64,000 nucleotides of DNA from Gnetum montanum (lineage: Eukaryota > Streptophyta > Gnetopsida > Gnetales > Gnetaceae), in contig MNCI01009117.1 of NCBI GenBank assembly GCA_015680685.1, positions 331,667-395,666 of the forward strand, written 5' to 3'. Position 1 is the first letter of the stretch. Each line of letters opens with the position of its first letter. A model generated the notes under the pieces. That model saw nothing but the letters and a program-made list of their open reading frames with translations. It was not told where the DNA came from and ran no database searches. Positions 21,413 through 34,275 of this stretch are shown here, piece after piece. Made by a program: the position numbers and the translations under genes.

Positions 21413-23940
21413 ATGTCTTCTTCTCATAGGTGAGATGGATCCAACCCACCAGTGCCACAAGAATGTCAAGTGGTATACACGCATCCAGATGAATATGTTC
21501 CTACCTTCACCTTTATCCTACATCAGGATGAGCATCTACGCTGGTGGGACATGGAAGGCAACATCATACTACCACCTAAACAATCAGCTCCTAGAATGCT
21601 ATTTCACAACCTTGCCAGACTAGGCATTTAGGATCGAGGTGTGGAGTACATCATGGAGGATCATAACTACAGGGACTATCATCCCACTGAGGCCCAATGT
21701 GTATGAGACCAACAACAGGTAGAACGGTATGAACACATGAAGGGGAAACAGTTCAGTAACCCCTTATTTTTGCAAGGGCTTCAAGATGATGGGGAACCTA
21801 TCTTTCATGATTCCCATTCAGCCGAACTTCCTCTAGGGCACCATATCATTCAGTTCATCATTCAAAATAAGCAATCAAGTGAGCGGGACCCCCATGAGGA
21901 TGGAGGATCATGCAGGAGATGTCATGGCACAAGCAAAGATGGGCATGAAGATCAGGGTCATCATCAGAGTAGAGGGGGAGATCGACGCCAGGGCGGTGGC
22001 GATTCTTCTCCCTCTTCTCCATCCTCTCACTCCCCTCTACCTTCATCCAGTTCCAACTCCGATCAAGACCATGCTAGAAAGGAGCGAGATGATGGTGGTT
22101 GTAAGGACCGAAGGGAACGATGTGAGGGAGTATGTGACCAATCATGCAAGCCTCACCATCAAGAAAGGAGAGGCAGCCAAACTCATCATAGACATTGTGG
22201 CTTTCAGTAGGACTATGACTCAGATGAACCATTGTTGGCTACTCGAAGCATGCTCCATATCGCCGAGGCTATCCAAATACCCAGTAGGCACTTGAAAGAC
22301 AGTCGGATCAAGCGCATTGACATGAACAACATCCCCAGATTTGAAAGGGGATATAATTGTGATTTCTAGACTCATTTGCAAGCATTTCATGATGTTGCAC
22401 CCTGCAGAACGTCGATAATGATTGGAAAAAACTTAAGTTGTTCCCTCGCACACTCATCAAAGAAGCAGAAAGCTGGTATCGATCTTTGGAGCCGGAATCA
22501 ATCAGGAGATGGAGTACGATGCTGGGGATCTTTAATGACATGTATCAAACCTACTCCAAAGTGGCCAACCTGAGATGTCAAATCCAAGGGTGAAAGCAAG
22601 GTAGTCATGAACCTTTGGATGCAGCCATGAGCGGATACTATTCATTATTACATCAATGCCCTGGTCATGGCTACTCTCAACGGGCACAGCTTTGCCATAT
22701 CATTGATGAGCTCCGCTTTGAAATTAGAAAGACCCTTGGTGTGTACACCCAAGGACAACTATCAAAACTAAGAGCCCACCAATTGCAGTGCTTAATTGAG
22801 AAAGTGGCTAAAGAAGAGGGGGAACTTAGAAAGAAAGAGAGTGCAAAGGAGTTTAATCGAGATCGCTCCATCAGAAAAACGGAGGTCCAATTTTGTGAAG
22901 ATGAGGAGGAATCACCACTAGATGTAGTGGTGAACTGAAAAACCTTGCCCCTATAGAAATTTGCCTCTAAAATATCGGCAAAGGTTGATAAGATGTGGGA
23001 CTCTTTCGATGAAAAATTTCAAAGTGTTCTAAAAATCGCAGAGGAATCTAGAGAGCAAGGTAATGATCATGATCGATGTAGAAGGAAGTTGAACAGGCCC
23101 ACCATAAAGGTAAGGGCAAAGTTGTTGTAGTAGAATAGGTTGCAGAATCTGATAGAGAGGGAAATGATGAATGTGACATATGTCAATACGAACATCCTAA
23201 GGGGTGTTGTCCCGTGGTATCACATCTACAAGAGTCTGGGGTGTATGTGCTAAATCCTCACTTAGCAAAGAGGCAAACACCTCGAAGATTGCCTTAACCA
23301 TAAGGCAATCCTAGGTAGTTCCACCAACAACAAGGATATTATCCTAATGGAGTTTCACCGTAACCTTGTGAATACTTTTACCAATGGCAACACCCACAAT
23401 CGTGGGGGATGCCGCCTCCAATGTAGTAGTATCCTTATCGACAGCCAGATCCCTATGGGTACTATGTTCAGCAACTAGTCTCCCCATAGGACTCTTCTAG
23501 TCACACGACCTTTTAGAATTATTACCACCCCCTGGAATATTTTCGACCATAATCTCCATCACCTATGGGGGAGAGCCCACACCTCTACTATTCTCCATCA
23601 CCTTCTCCTACCATCCCTACTCAACAGCACCCCACTCAGCTACCACCTGCTCCACCTATGCAAGGGGAAATACCACCATAGCCATAGCAACATAATGCTA
23701 CAAGGGCTGTCAACCTACAATCCGCTCCTCAGCCGAGTGGACCAGAAGTCAAGCCATGGAAACATCCCTTTTTCTAGCCTAATAACCTAAGCATACCCTC
23801 ACACACACCTGTGGCTAGTGCCTCTGAACCTCAAACTACCTCCACTGTTTCACCCTTCGAGCAACCTTCAAACCAAGCATCCTCGAACGTACAAATGATC
23901 ATGCTCATACATGTTGTGACTAACTGGATAAAGGCAGGTC
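21413..23940 (+). pseudogene. gag of element B, decayed
   Basis: ATG at 21413 follows a short leader. The N-terminal part is readable to about 21900, then comes an S/R/H-rich stretch. The retrotransposon gag core runs from 22310 to 22940 with DWKKLKLFPR, ESWYRSLEP and GSHEPLDAAM. One frameshift near 22410 and several stops interrupt it. A cysteine motif CDICQYEHPKGCC at 23170-23210 resembles a zinc knuckle with shortened spacing. A long Pro/Gln/Tyr-rich tail follows (23250-23900), where almost every Gln column has a TAA or TAG. The product would have been the structural capsid and nucleocapsid protein. Confidence 0.82.
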
Positions 23941-26900
23941 ATCTTCCCTAGAAATTGACTGATTCGGGAAGCCCCCTCATCTATCTTCAGGTGGCAAGAA
24001 ATGAGCCATGTAAAGCTCTTCTAGATTTGGGGTCGGGAGTTAACTTCATTTCACTTGACATGTACAAGACTTGGAACCTACCCCTGTTGAAGAAGAGCAA
24101 CATTCGGCTCGAGCTAGTGGACCAATCCATTACTATTCCCTTGGGATTGGTGGAAGACATTGTGATCACTGTTTGTGAGTGGTCTTATCCTGCTAACTTC
24201 CTCATCATCCATGTTGAGAATTACAAGGGGAACTTTCCCATCATAATGGGAAGAGCCTGGCTAACCATGGTGGATGCAAGATTGGGGCTCCAAGATCTTT
24301 CACTTAAAATTTCAAAGAAAAATCCTTTTGGGAAGATCGAGAAGAAGCACGTTCCATGCATCGCGTACAATGACTCCAGGTGCAACTATGTGTAGCAGCT
24401 ATGGTTTGCTAAGCGGACATCTATTCAAGCATGCAGTCAGTGTACCAAGGAATCACAAGTTCAACAATGCCTATACACAGCAGCCACAAATCAAGAAGGG
24501 ACCTAGTGGCTGACCGCTAATCCCTCTAGCAGCACTTTGTGCATGGAATCATCTGAGGGGCTTGTACACGCCTACGTAGAAAGCATGGATTATTTGGAAG
24601 AGGTTCATCAAGAAGTATAAATTATTGATGACCATGATGATTGAGGAAAGTTGCAAATCCCTAAAAGTTTTAAACAAGAGCCCTTGGAACTCAAACCCTT
24701 ACCAACCCACTTAGAATATGCATTTTTGCATAATAGGAAACTGGTGATTATCAATGCCACCCTTGCTCCTAAACAAAAGAGGAAGTTGCTAAAGGTGGTA
24801 AACAAATGGGAAGCTACTTTTGCATGGTCGTATCATGAATTAACAAGAGTTGATCCCAGGGTTTGCCAACATCGAATTTATATTGACCCCTCCATGAAGC
24901 ATCAATGACAACCACAAAGACAATTGAACCCCAAATTGAAGCAGGTCATCAAAGATGAAATCGAGCAGTTGCTGAAAGCGGGGTTCATCTACTCTATTAC
25001 TAATAGTGAATGGGTTAGCCCACTTATTATTGTGCCAAAGAATGATGGCAAATGGAGGGTCTGTATAGATTTTCGACTGCTCAATATGGCTACCTTCAAA
25101 GATCACTTCCCACTCCCATTTGTGGACCAAGTGTTGGATACCATTGCAAGGCATCGTTATTATAGCTTTTTGGATGGTTATAGCAGCTATAACAAAATCC
25201 AAATTGCACCAGAAGACTAGGCTAAGACAACCTTCACAAGTCCCTAGGGGGCTTTCGCATACAAAAAGATGCCCTTTGGCCTATGTAATGCGCTTGCCAC
25301 TTTCCAACGCCTTGTCCTCAGCATTTTCCAGCAGCAAATTGGCAATGGGGTAGAAGTCTTCGTGGATGACTTCTCTACCTATGGAGCCACATTTGATCAA
25401 GCTCTAGACCACCTTGAGCAAGTTCTGAAAAGATGTGTGGAAACTAATCTATGGCTCAATTGGCAGAAAAGCCATTTAATGGTCCAAGAGGGCATTGTGC
25501 TAGGGAACCAAATTTCACAAACAGGGATTAGCATGGATCCTAAAAAAATTAGGATCATCCAAGGAATCACCAGGCAACCAAGCACTGTAAAAGATGTTCG
25601 ATCATTCCTTGGCCACACTGGTTACTATCGGTGCTTCATCAAAAATTTTTTGAAGATCGCCAAGTCGTTGGTGGAAATCACAAAGAAAGATGTTCTATTC
25701 GTCTAGACCAGGGAATGTGAATCCACATTCCAAACACTTAAACAGAAACTCGTAAAGACTCCAGTTTTATAGGCACCTGATTGGTCCAGACCCTTCCACA
25801 TCATGACGGATGCATCCAACTATGCATTGGGAGTTGTGCTTACACAGTGGAACGACCAGAAACACCCATACTATATTCATTGTGCAAGCCATAGCATTGT
25901 GGGTACTCAACTTAACTACACCACCACTAAAAAAGAGTTGATGGCGATGGTGTTTGCCTTGGAAAAATTCTAACACTATGTGCTTGAGTACAAGGTGTTT
26001 GTGCATACTGATCATAGTGCCATTCAATTCCTGATGAACAAACCAATGGTGAGCCCCCGTATCATATGGTGGCTGGTGAGTCTTCAGGAATTTGACCTCA
26101 CTATGGTAGACCAGAAGGGAACTGAGAATTTCTTGCTAACCACTTATCTTGGCTATGCTGAGATAACGCAAAAGAGGAGGAGCCACTCTCTGACCAATTT
26201 CTAGATGAACTCCTCTTCGCGGGAGTGATCAAGATGTAGGTGCCCAAATAATCACCTCGGTTCAGCCACATCCTCACTTATCTCATAACCCAGGAATTGC
26301 CAAAGGAGTGGGACCATCGGTAGAAACAATAGTTTCTCCATAAGGCCAAGCACTTCAGGGAAATCAATGGCCACCTTTATAAGGTGTGTGCAGATGGCCT
26401 AGTTCGATGGTGTGTCCCTAATGATGATACACTGCGCATCCTCCAAGATGCTCATGAGGGTCCTTGTGGGGGCCACTATGATGGACGATGCACAACCATT
26501 AAGATCCTACTTGCAGGATATTACTAGCCTACAATTTTTAGGGATGCACAATGGTTCACCCACTCCTATGAAAGATGCCAGAGAGACAGTGGGATGACTG
26601 CATGAATGGGGGGACCTCAACAGTGGATCCAACCACTGGAGCCCTTCAACATCTAGGGCATCGACTTCATGGGTCCCATCACACCCTTGTCCAATGGGAA
26701 GGCATACATCATCGTCGTTGTGGACTACTACACAAAGTGGGTGGAGGTGGCAGCCTTCATCGACTATTCCTCAAACACCATCGCATGATTTGTCCAACAG
26801 CAAATTGTAAACAGGTTTGGAGTGCCACATGCACTCATCTCAGACAATGGAATGCATTTTATAGGCACCACCTTTCGTAAACTCATGCAACACTTAGGGG

Positions 26901-27574
26901 TTACCCATAAATTTACAACACCTTATCACCCCCAAGCCAACGAGTAGGTGAAAGTCACCAATACGAAGATCACCGAAATCCTCACTTGATCCATCAGTAA
27001 ATATAGGAGGGATTGGAGCACCAAACTTAACAATGCCCTCTGGGCCTATCACTCCACTTGGAAACTTCCTATAGGTTACTCTCCCTATGGGTTAGTGTAC
27101 GGTAAGCTACCAAAACTTCCAATCCAGGTAGAACTCTGAACACTATCTACAACCTATGACTTGGGTCTTGACCTACCACTAGCACAATGCAAATGACTTA
27201 TCAACCTCAGTGTGCTCGATGAGAATCGATTGGTGCCCCTATCATCAAATGAAATACACAAGGCCTACAATAAAAAACGACATGATCTAAGGATTCGGAA
27301 GGTAACATTTAGATGTAGAGATAAGGTACTTTACTGGAACCCCACACACGTACCGCAACCGACCAAGTTTCAAACACTATGGGAAGGACCTTACATTGTC
27401 TTTGAAACCTTTCCATCTGGGGCCTTGCTTATACACAAACCTGAGGACCCCACAAGAATGTAGTTGGTCAATCAACAATAATTAAAACCTTTCCGTGCAC
27501 TTCACCAGTGCTACCGCCTCATCATCATAGGGATAGCCTCATTCCATTTTTCGAGTCTCCTCCTTCCAGCCTAG
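23941..27574 (+). pseudogene. pol of element B: protease, RT, RNase H, integrase, decayed
   Basis: Protease lies at 23955-24395 with LLDLGSGVNFI and later IIMGRAWL. RT spans 24650-25690, with IIVPKNDGKWRVCIDFR, DGYSSYNKIQIAPED, MPFGLCNALATFQR and the active site FVDDF at about 25358. RNase H runs 25780-26200 (TDASNYALG, ENFLLTTYL). Integrase runs 26290-27500: H..H zinc finger, GIDFMGP, LISDNGMHF, and the PQANE block, where the catalytic Glu reads Lys. The C-terminal part is at 27210-27510 and the frame stops at 27572-27574. Stops are mostly TAG for Gln. The order and the RT type place it in the non-chromoviral Athila branch. Confidence 0.9.
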
Positions 27575-29603
27575 TCATGGGGGAGACTATCCTCCATGCT
27601 AATCTATTCTACTAAGCTCCTCATTATTTTTGGAACTATTTGTTTTTCAACATCGTTCATACATTTGCATATTCTTACTAAATTTTTCTTTCTTTAATTA
27701 CTTTTCTATTTCTTTGTTGCTTATTTGTGTGTGTGTGTGTTTAATTTCCAGTTGGTTGCTCATAAATCATCTTATTGTCATCCGATGTATGGTGTGGTTG
27801 GTTTTCGTTGCGATGGGTCGCGTGAAATGGTCCACCTATTTGATCTCGCTCCTACCCTCGCATTATTGTTCTTGGAAATGACATCTACTTTCATCTCATA
27901 AAATTAGTAGTGAGTCCATGTCATCCACCCATTCATCCCCTTCATGGTTTTCCTCTCTTTGGAAACATGCAAACCCCCTTCACTTAAAAACATTTTAATT
28001 AATGTGTGACTTGTGTAGTTCCCAAACTCGAGGATGACCCAATGGTTTGAATCGGGTGTGACTTCAAGGGGAATGCACCATTCATCATGCCTTTCTATCC
28101 CCTAGGTTGCAGGAGTGTCCTCATGGATTTCTTACCACTCCCAAGTTCTTTTCCACAAGGAATCTCCTTGGCAATTTGACCTTGCATGATGTGGTCCTCA
28201 TTGGAAAAACACAAACAAAAACATGAGGATTCAAAGCACACCCCTTGGTCGAATCCATGCAACCAAGCATGGGTCTTTGATGGTGTGGTTCCCACAACAT
28301 CAAAAAAAATAATATAATAAAATCATCACTATGTGGGAATTCAAAACACACCCCTTAGATCGCCTCTCATGGGCCACAAGCACTAGTTATGGAACTTTCT
28401 TCATCCCCTCTAACTTAGTCCCATTTCACTTCGTTCCTCTCACACATGTTGGAGTGGTGGTTCTCTGTGGGTGCATTCTTGTACTCTTGTGGGTGGACGA
28501 TCCTTCACGTGTTGCTGCAATGTCACTGTATGTGGTTGGTTTTGGGTCTGAACTCAGGAAAGGTCCTACCGGGTCACTTAACCACAACTTCACGCGAGGT
28601 TTCATGTGATCGATAATTAGAATCCCAATTCTCTCTCCTCTCTCTTCACCCATTTCTCTCCATGACTCACTTCACTATCTATCTTATATTTTGATAGTTT
28701 GTCGTGCTTTCTATGAACTCCTAATGCTTCAACAAGTTCTCATGGATGAGAGTATTAACTTGCGATTACCATTCCTTGAATCTGGGGCCCACAGACTCTG
28801 GTGTTGATGATATGCAAGGGCTACTATGGCTACTGCCTACTATGGGGAGGACCTACTTACATATTCCTAGTCCCGTTTGTTAGTCTCCCATCCTCTTGAT
28901 TTTGTTGGTTGATTATTTTCATGATACCCATCGCTCAATTTCTTCTCCGCAGAGTTCTTTCTCACAACAATCTCCTACTTTTTGACTCCCTTTTTCGCCC
29001 CACTTACCTTCCTCTTTCTCTCAACCAAGTTCCTAGTCACTCAAGCTCTTCAACCACCCCAATTTAGCATTTTAAATCCATTTTTTAAGGCTTTTCTTGG
29101 GCTGGTCAACGCTGGTCAATGCTAGTCAAAGCGCGCAACCCCCTACGTCAACATAGCACCAAAACTCTATATATACCCCCATTGCATGTTACATTTTTGT
29201 TCATTTTGCAAACACATTGGGGGAAGATTTTTCATTTTCTCTGCCTCGCCTCTTCTTCCAAGCACTTACGTTGTCTACCGCACATCCTAATCAACTTATC
29301 CTTCCCCTCTATAGCTACCAAAGGTTTGCTCTTAGTCGTGGGGGGTGAGGTCTTTTGAAATTAATTAATTACTTACAATTAAAATCAATAAAGACTTAAC
29401 ACCTCTTAAGGGAAGGAACAAAACAATAGTTTAAACTCCAACTCATGCCTTATTGTTTTTGGTTCTAACCCATCAACTAATACTTTGGGAAATTTAATGG
29501 GATGCATGTGCCAACACCATAACTTAGTCAAACTGAGAAGGTGTATGAGGGCCATTTTGAACAACTTATGCACAATTTAATTCGTGGTTATGTTTGATTG
29601 CAG
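27575..29603 (+). other. B spacer with ORFX promoter, leader exon and intron
   Basis: No gene in the first 1.6 kb; the shared marks CATGGGGGAGAC (27577) and TCAAAGCACACCCCTTGG (28231) correspond to A1 and A2. A TATA box CTATATATACCCCC lies at 29167-29180. After it, about 145 nt of leader lead to CCAAAG|GTTTGC (donor at 29324), followed by a 280-nt intron ending TTTGATTGCAG at 29603, directly before the ORFX ATG. The direct repeat GGTCAACGCTGGTCAATGC lies 60 bp before the TATA box. A short GT microsatellite occurs at 27729. Confidence 0.6.
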
Positions 29604-32418
29604 ATGGCACTGAAACCAAGGCATCCAAGGGGAGAAGGACCATCACAACCAAGGGACAAGCGACCATGAATGGGAAGAGGACAAGGTGTGCAACACCTAG
29701 AGCACGAGGAGGGCTCCTATGCAATTGGCCCCCTCTGCAAAGGGCCTGATGTGGAATCTGTTCATCAGATTCCTAAAGAGGAGATCCCCAACAAAAAATC
29801 AAAAGGGGATGAGACTTCGGTGATAGTGCTATGACTTGAGGTCACCTTGACCTAGGCATGTCTTGACGCTATCAGGCCAAGGGAGGTGCAATCAATGGTC
29901 TTGCAAGAGTTGAACTTTGGACCATTCCTTGAGAATGCACTAGAAGAGATGAAGCTCCAATTGCAAAACTCTCGTGTGTGGCCAATCATCACATCCAGTG
30001 GTGAATGGTATTTAGGAGAGACTTATCTCTTCTGGACAAATTGGCAGCCGAGGTCTAGAGTAAGAATCAAGGACATCTATGTCTCTTACTCTGTGAAAGT
30101 GATCGCACAAGCTCTGGGGTTTCCTGAGACTCGAGCTGATGTGGCAGAGATACCTAAGCAAGTAGATCCCAAGGTAAAAGGAGAGTGGATTAGGCAATGC
30201 TATGGGGTGGATCGCAAAGAATTTGGCACTTTGACCACTGCAAAGAGGGTATATTCAAAAATTGTGTCTTACCACCTGAACCCAATGCTGAGACCTAGCA
30301 AGATCACTACCTTCTCCACTCATGCGTGTGCCGCTCTAAGCAGAAAATTCCCAATGAGCCTTCCACAATTATTTTTTTTAGAGATTGAGAAAATATTCGC
30401 TGAAAGCGAACATGGAAGGTAGGCTCTACCCTTTCCCTGCTTAATCAGGACATTATACAAATGAGCAAGGATAGCACGATATGCCAACGATACACTTCGG
30501 CATGCCCTGATTGCCTCATGGTAGGAAATGATGAAAGATAGGACTTCGGCCACCACACAAACTGAAGAAGAGTAGCAACGACCTCCACCACATGCACAAA
30601 CAATGAGGTCAGGTTCGCAAACCATCGCAGAACATTTATGTGAAATCCAACAACCGCTATTGAGCCAACAAGAGCAATCTGGAGGGACCGATGGAGGAGA
30701 ACACCCTTCGGTCTATCGCCCTGCAATGAGCCACCTGGAGCAAGTGGCTTGATCAGTAAGTCTACTAGAAAGAGCAAGGTCAATGTTCTTTGTCACTTGA
30801 ACAAAAGTACCCACAAGAACTAATCCTAGTGTCCGAGAAGTAATGGTATCCACCCAACAGTTATTTCCTGAAATTTTAGGAAATGCCGCTACTTTTTTGA
30901 TATGCTTGGAGGATGGAGAGGGGGCGACAATCCTGGTGATGCAGCACTAAGGATAGGAGATTGCGCCTAAAGTGGTTGCTAACATGATTGCTATGACCCT
31001 TAATGCACCAGCAGCACCTATAGCGAATGTACATGGACTCGAAGATGTACAGGCGTCTGTTGGGACTTCATGTAGCAAGATCGATGTAACCCAACATGAA
31101 GAACTATTGGGCCGACTGGTGGGAACTAGGTAACCACTTCCGGATGTCTTTGATCTTCCGGATAACATCACTACAACCCATTCAGAGCTGCTCTCGGCAA
31201 GAGGTAAGAGCCTCATCTTGGAGGGGAAACTTGAAGTTGCTCAAGCCAATTGTCAGCACTTGGCAACAAAAGTTGCCCAATTAAGGGCCCAACTTGCTGA
31301 CCCAGATCTCCTCAATCATGAACTCACCAGAGATGAAGCTTTTTAATAGCTTCAAGTCAAACTCTAGATAGTTGAGAATGAGTGAGAGTCGGTGATCTTT
31401 GATAAGTCCTTGGCAGACGTTCATGCATATCATCTAAATAAGGACTTGCCAGAGGTTCACCAGGAGAATGTCAAGTTGACCGTGGAAGTTCATCGCCTAC
31501 GCAATGTTGGTGATGAAAATCAGCACATGAAAAGCTTTATCCACCAACAGCAAGAAGAGCTAGCTAGGGTGAACGCTAATGTGAGGAGGTTGGCCACTAA
31601 AAATTAGAATCTGTCTATGGAGGAGGTTCGTGCCTTGCGATAGAAATCAGCCATCGAAATTGCTGCTTGGAAAAATAAAGCCCTTGAGTTTGAGAAAGTT
31701 AAAAATCATTATAGGAACCAAGTGGGACTACAAAAGGAAGTGAATGAAAAGCATATTCAAGTTGCCAAGGTCAAATTGAACCAAGCACTCTAGCAGCTCC
31801 AAGAAGGAGGCAAGGTGTGGCAACCCATCTTTGATGGGTTGAATGCCTACAACCAAGCTGAAATCCACCTCAAGGAACTACAGATTGAAGAAATGATGGA
31901 GTACATGGAGTTGGCCAACCTTCGCTATGCAAACCTAGCTATGCTAACATCTGGAAGATCGTGGTCTGAAGTAGAAAAGTAAGTGGCCACCTTGTGTTCC
32001 TTATATGAGGAAGAGTTCCAAGCGCATAAAGTGACAAAACAAAAATTGGAAATAGCAAATGTGAAACTCGAGGTTCTCCGCACATGTTTTGAAGGGTAGC
32101 GTGAAGTTGTTAAGAACTTGGCCTAATGAATGAATGACTACCAGTAGCTACAGTCATCAATCCAAGCATTCGACATCGAACGAAAATAGTTTACGGCCTG
32201 GTTTATCAATCTGAAAGAACTCTTCCCTGCACTTCCCATGCCCTTGGGAGGTTCCAGTCCCAGCACACATTGGTGAAGCTACTTTGACAGTGAACGATCC
32301 AAGAAGCAAGGAAGTGAAAATGAGGGCTCTCTTGGAGGCTTTCTGGTTGCCTTCAGAAGTTGCAGTTGCTGCAAGGCAACCATCATCTGTGCTGCCGCCA
32401 CCACCAGGGACGGTGTGA
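29604..32418 (+). pseudogene. ORFX of element B, best-preserved copy
   Basis: ATG at 29604 follows a splice-acceptor sequence. The frame would be about 935 codons, with roughly ten stops and at least one frameshift. The N-terminus is basic and rich in G, R and Q. A globular region at 29886-30420 is uninterrupted for 178 codons (ELNFGPF, TSSGEWYLGE, IRQCYGVDRKEF, LNPMLRPSKITTF). A long Lys/Glu/Gln-rich part with probable coiled coil follows (31390-32110, including HQQQEELARVNANVRRL and VWQPIFDGLNAYNQAEIHL). It ends in a Pro-run and TGA. No signal peptide, membrane span or catalytic motif is visible. The gene lies in the env-like position of Athila elements. It is shared with A1 and A2, so it belongs to the family. 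Function unknown; resemblance of the first region to plant-transposon or plant-mobile-domain proteins is my impression only. Confidence 0.8.
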
Positions 32419-32650
32419 TCTTCTCCAACAATTTTTGCACCTTTGAGCATAACAGACAATCTAGGATCATTGGGGTGTTTAATTTTATCTCTAAACACCA
32501 CCATTTTTGTAATTTGTTCCTCTCTGTACACTCAGGCACTTGGTGCATCGATAAAATTGGTGTTGCATCATGTATGTCGAGTCATGTGTGTTATAATAAG
32601 AAGTTCATACCTTCCAAGTTGTAATGAAACTTGAGGATGAGTTTTTACTC

Positions 32651-32663
32651 AATCGTGGGGATA
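32651..32663 (+). promoter_or_regulatory. Polypurine tract of element B (weak)
   Basis: AATCGTGGGGATA lies directly before the 3' LTR. The same position reads GTGAGGGTA in A1 and CATGGGGGTA in A2. This is where plus-strand DNA synthesis would be primed. Confidence 0.6.
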
Positions 32664-33567
32664 TAATGAAGCACTAAATAGTTGATGCATTGACTAGGCC
32701 GCATATACGGGGCCTTGTATATGTGGCTGCGTCGATGCAGCCCCGTCGATGCATTTGTCCATGCATCTATGTGGCCCCATTTGCATGAAGCCTATTCTAG
32801 CCTATAAATAAGTGTGCTTCCACCACACTTAGGTACCTTTTTGGCAGTTGTAGCGATGCTCTTACAATTTTTTTCTGTGAGAGTTAGAATATTTTCCAAG
32901 TGCCCACAATAGGTGTGAGAAAGGTGTTCGGCTCTTTATTCAAGCACTAATGTACCTGAGCCATTGGTGTGACCGGCAATAAAGACGAGCTTTTCAAGCA
33001 TTCCTTGCAGCAATTGGACTTAGTCATTTGATGCATTTACTAGTTTAATATTTCTATGCTTTAATAATTCCTTAAGTTTTCATTGTTATTACCTTAATCG
33101 TCATCACTCTCTTATAGTTTGTAAAACCCATAAGTACGACCATCTCAAACATAAACCTGACACTTGGCAACCCAGTGACGCTTAGTGCCTGGTAACCTAG
33201 TAGTGGTTAGGGGATGCTTAGAACATGCATGGAAGATGGGATCGAATACTTATGCTAGGAGAAGTTAACAAATATATTAGGATAATTATAGATTATGTAA
33301 TATTCCATTCCTTACATTTCATTTTAGGAATTAGACACTAGAAGATCAAGTGAAAAAGCCATAAAATCATTTGCCTCAATCTCACTTAACCATCACAATC
33401 AAAACATCACAAGCGAGGTTGGAAAAACAATGACCGTTCTAACACAAGGTTTTGTTGGTTAAGGTCTAGTGTATGCAAAGTACTTACAGTCTACGAAATT
33501 CAACCGAGTCACGTGTGAACGCCCGTGATTCGCATGGTTGGGCATAGGGGTACCTAGCCACTCATCA
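32664..33567 (+). repeat. 3' LTR of element B (904 bp)
   Basis: Begins TAATGAAGCAC (the terminal TG mutated to TA) and ends CTAGCCACTCATCA. It has about 48 bp more than the 5' LTR in U3, around GTCGATGCAGCCCCGTCGATG, a direct repeat. The TATA box is CCTATAAATAAG at about 32801. Confidence 0.92.
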
Positions 33568-34275
33568 CTCTTGCAGTTTAATTTCCTTGGAGTTATAATA
33601 TTTTCCCTCTAAGTTCTTACAATGTGAATGAAAGAGATTGTATGGTGCTTTATTTAAATGCCATGTACTTGAATGCATTGGCATGAATGGTAATAAAGTT
33701 GAGATTTTTTATATTCATTGCAGCACTTAGATTAGTTTACTCTTTCTCATTTGCACTTTACCTTTGAGGAACTTTACATTCATAGCCACAATTAATTAAT
33801 GGAATTAATCATAAATATGTAAGTATGACCAATTTGAGCATAACATATTACACTTAGTAATCCCAGTAGTGGTCATTTGGTATGACTAGTAATCACCACA
33901 TGGTAACCCAATAGCGTTGATACTAGTTTGGGATATGTATGATAAGGGAATAATTACTTTATGTTAGGATAATTAATGATTAGAATAGCTAAGTAGTTAA
34001 ATAGTTAATTATTAAATCTTTATCTACTCACCTAGTTCTTAGGATAAAAAATATATATAAACATTTATAAAAATACACATCATGTACCTTAATTTACATT
34101 TAATCATATGAACTAATAATACAATTGTGAGCTAGGAAGACAATGATCATACAACCCTTTACTTCATAGTTTAAAACTATAGGGAACTTAGGAACTAAGT
34201 CCATAGAATTTGACTAAATCATTAGTACACACTTGTGATTTGTATGGTTGGGTGTAGGCCACACACTGCTCATCA
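33568..34275 (+). mobile_element. A1 3' LTR, right part
   Basis: Opens with the second copy of CTCTT and continues the A1 LTR from 20391, ending in CTGCTCATCA. Both parts together give 877 bp, close to the 893 bp A2 LTR, with which it aligns throughout. The next bases, ATTAG, would be the A1 target site in A2; the left copy is outside the window. Confidence 0.85.

Larger units (their letters stand above)
20392..33567 (+). mobile_element. Athila-like Ty3/gypsy retrotransposon B, structurally complete (13.2 kb)
   Basis: Two LTRs (20392-21247 and 32664-33567) enclose primer site, gag, protease, RT, RNase H, integrase, a 2-kb spacer, ORFX and a purine tract. The 5-bp target duplication CTCTT flanks it (20387-20391 and 33568-33572). 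The RT type (EVFVDDF...YG) and the tRNA-Asp-like primer site fit the Athila lineage. It inserted into the 3' LTR of A1. Many stops and several frameshifts show that it is dead. The LTRs differ at about one base in ten by eye plus a 48-bp indel, so the insertion is old. Confidence 0.93.

Noticed and set aside
21858-22295. Several long overlapping frames in B gag
   Set aside because: All but one are shadows; the gag frame is set by the conserved core at 22310-22940 and the start at 21413.
27729-27740. GT microsatellite
   Set aside because: Only about six units; noted in the spacer entry, not a feature of interest.
27630-27881. An 83-codon open frame with membrane-like composition behind B integrase (a possible env remnant)
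   Set aside because: T-rich spacer, no counterpart in A1 or A2, and no following coding sequence.
29886-30422. An independent host gene of 178 codons
   Set aside because: It is one stop-free part of ORFX; the frame continues on both sides and aligns with A1 and A2.
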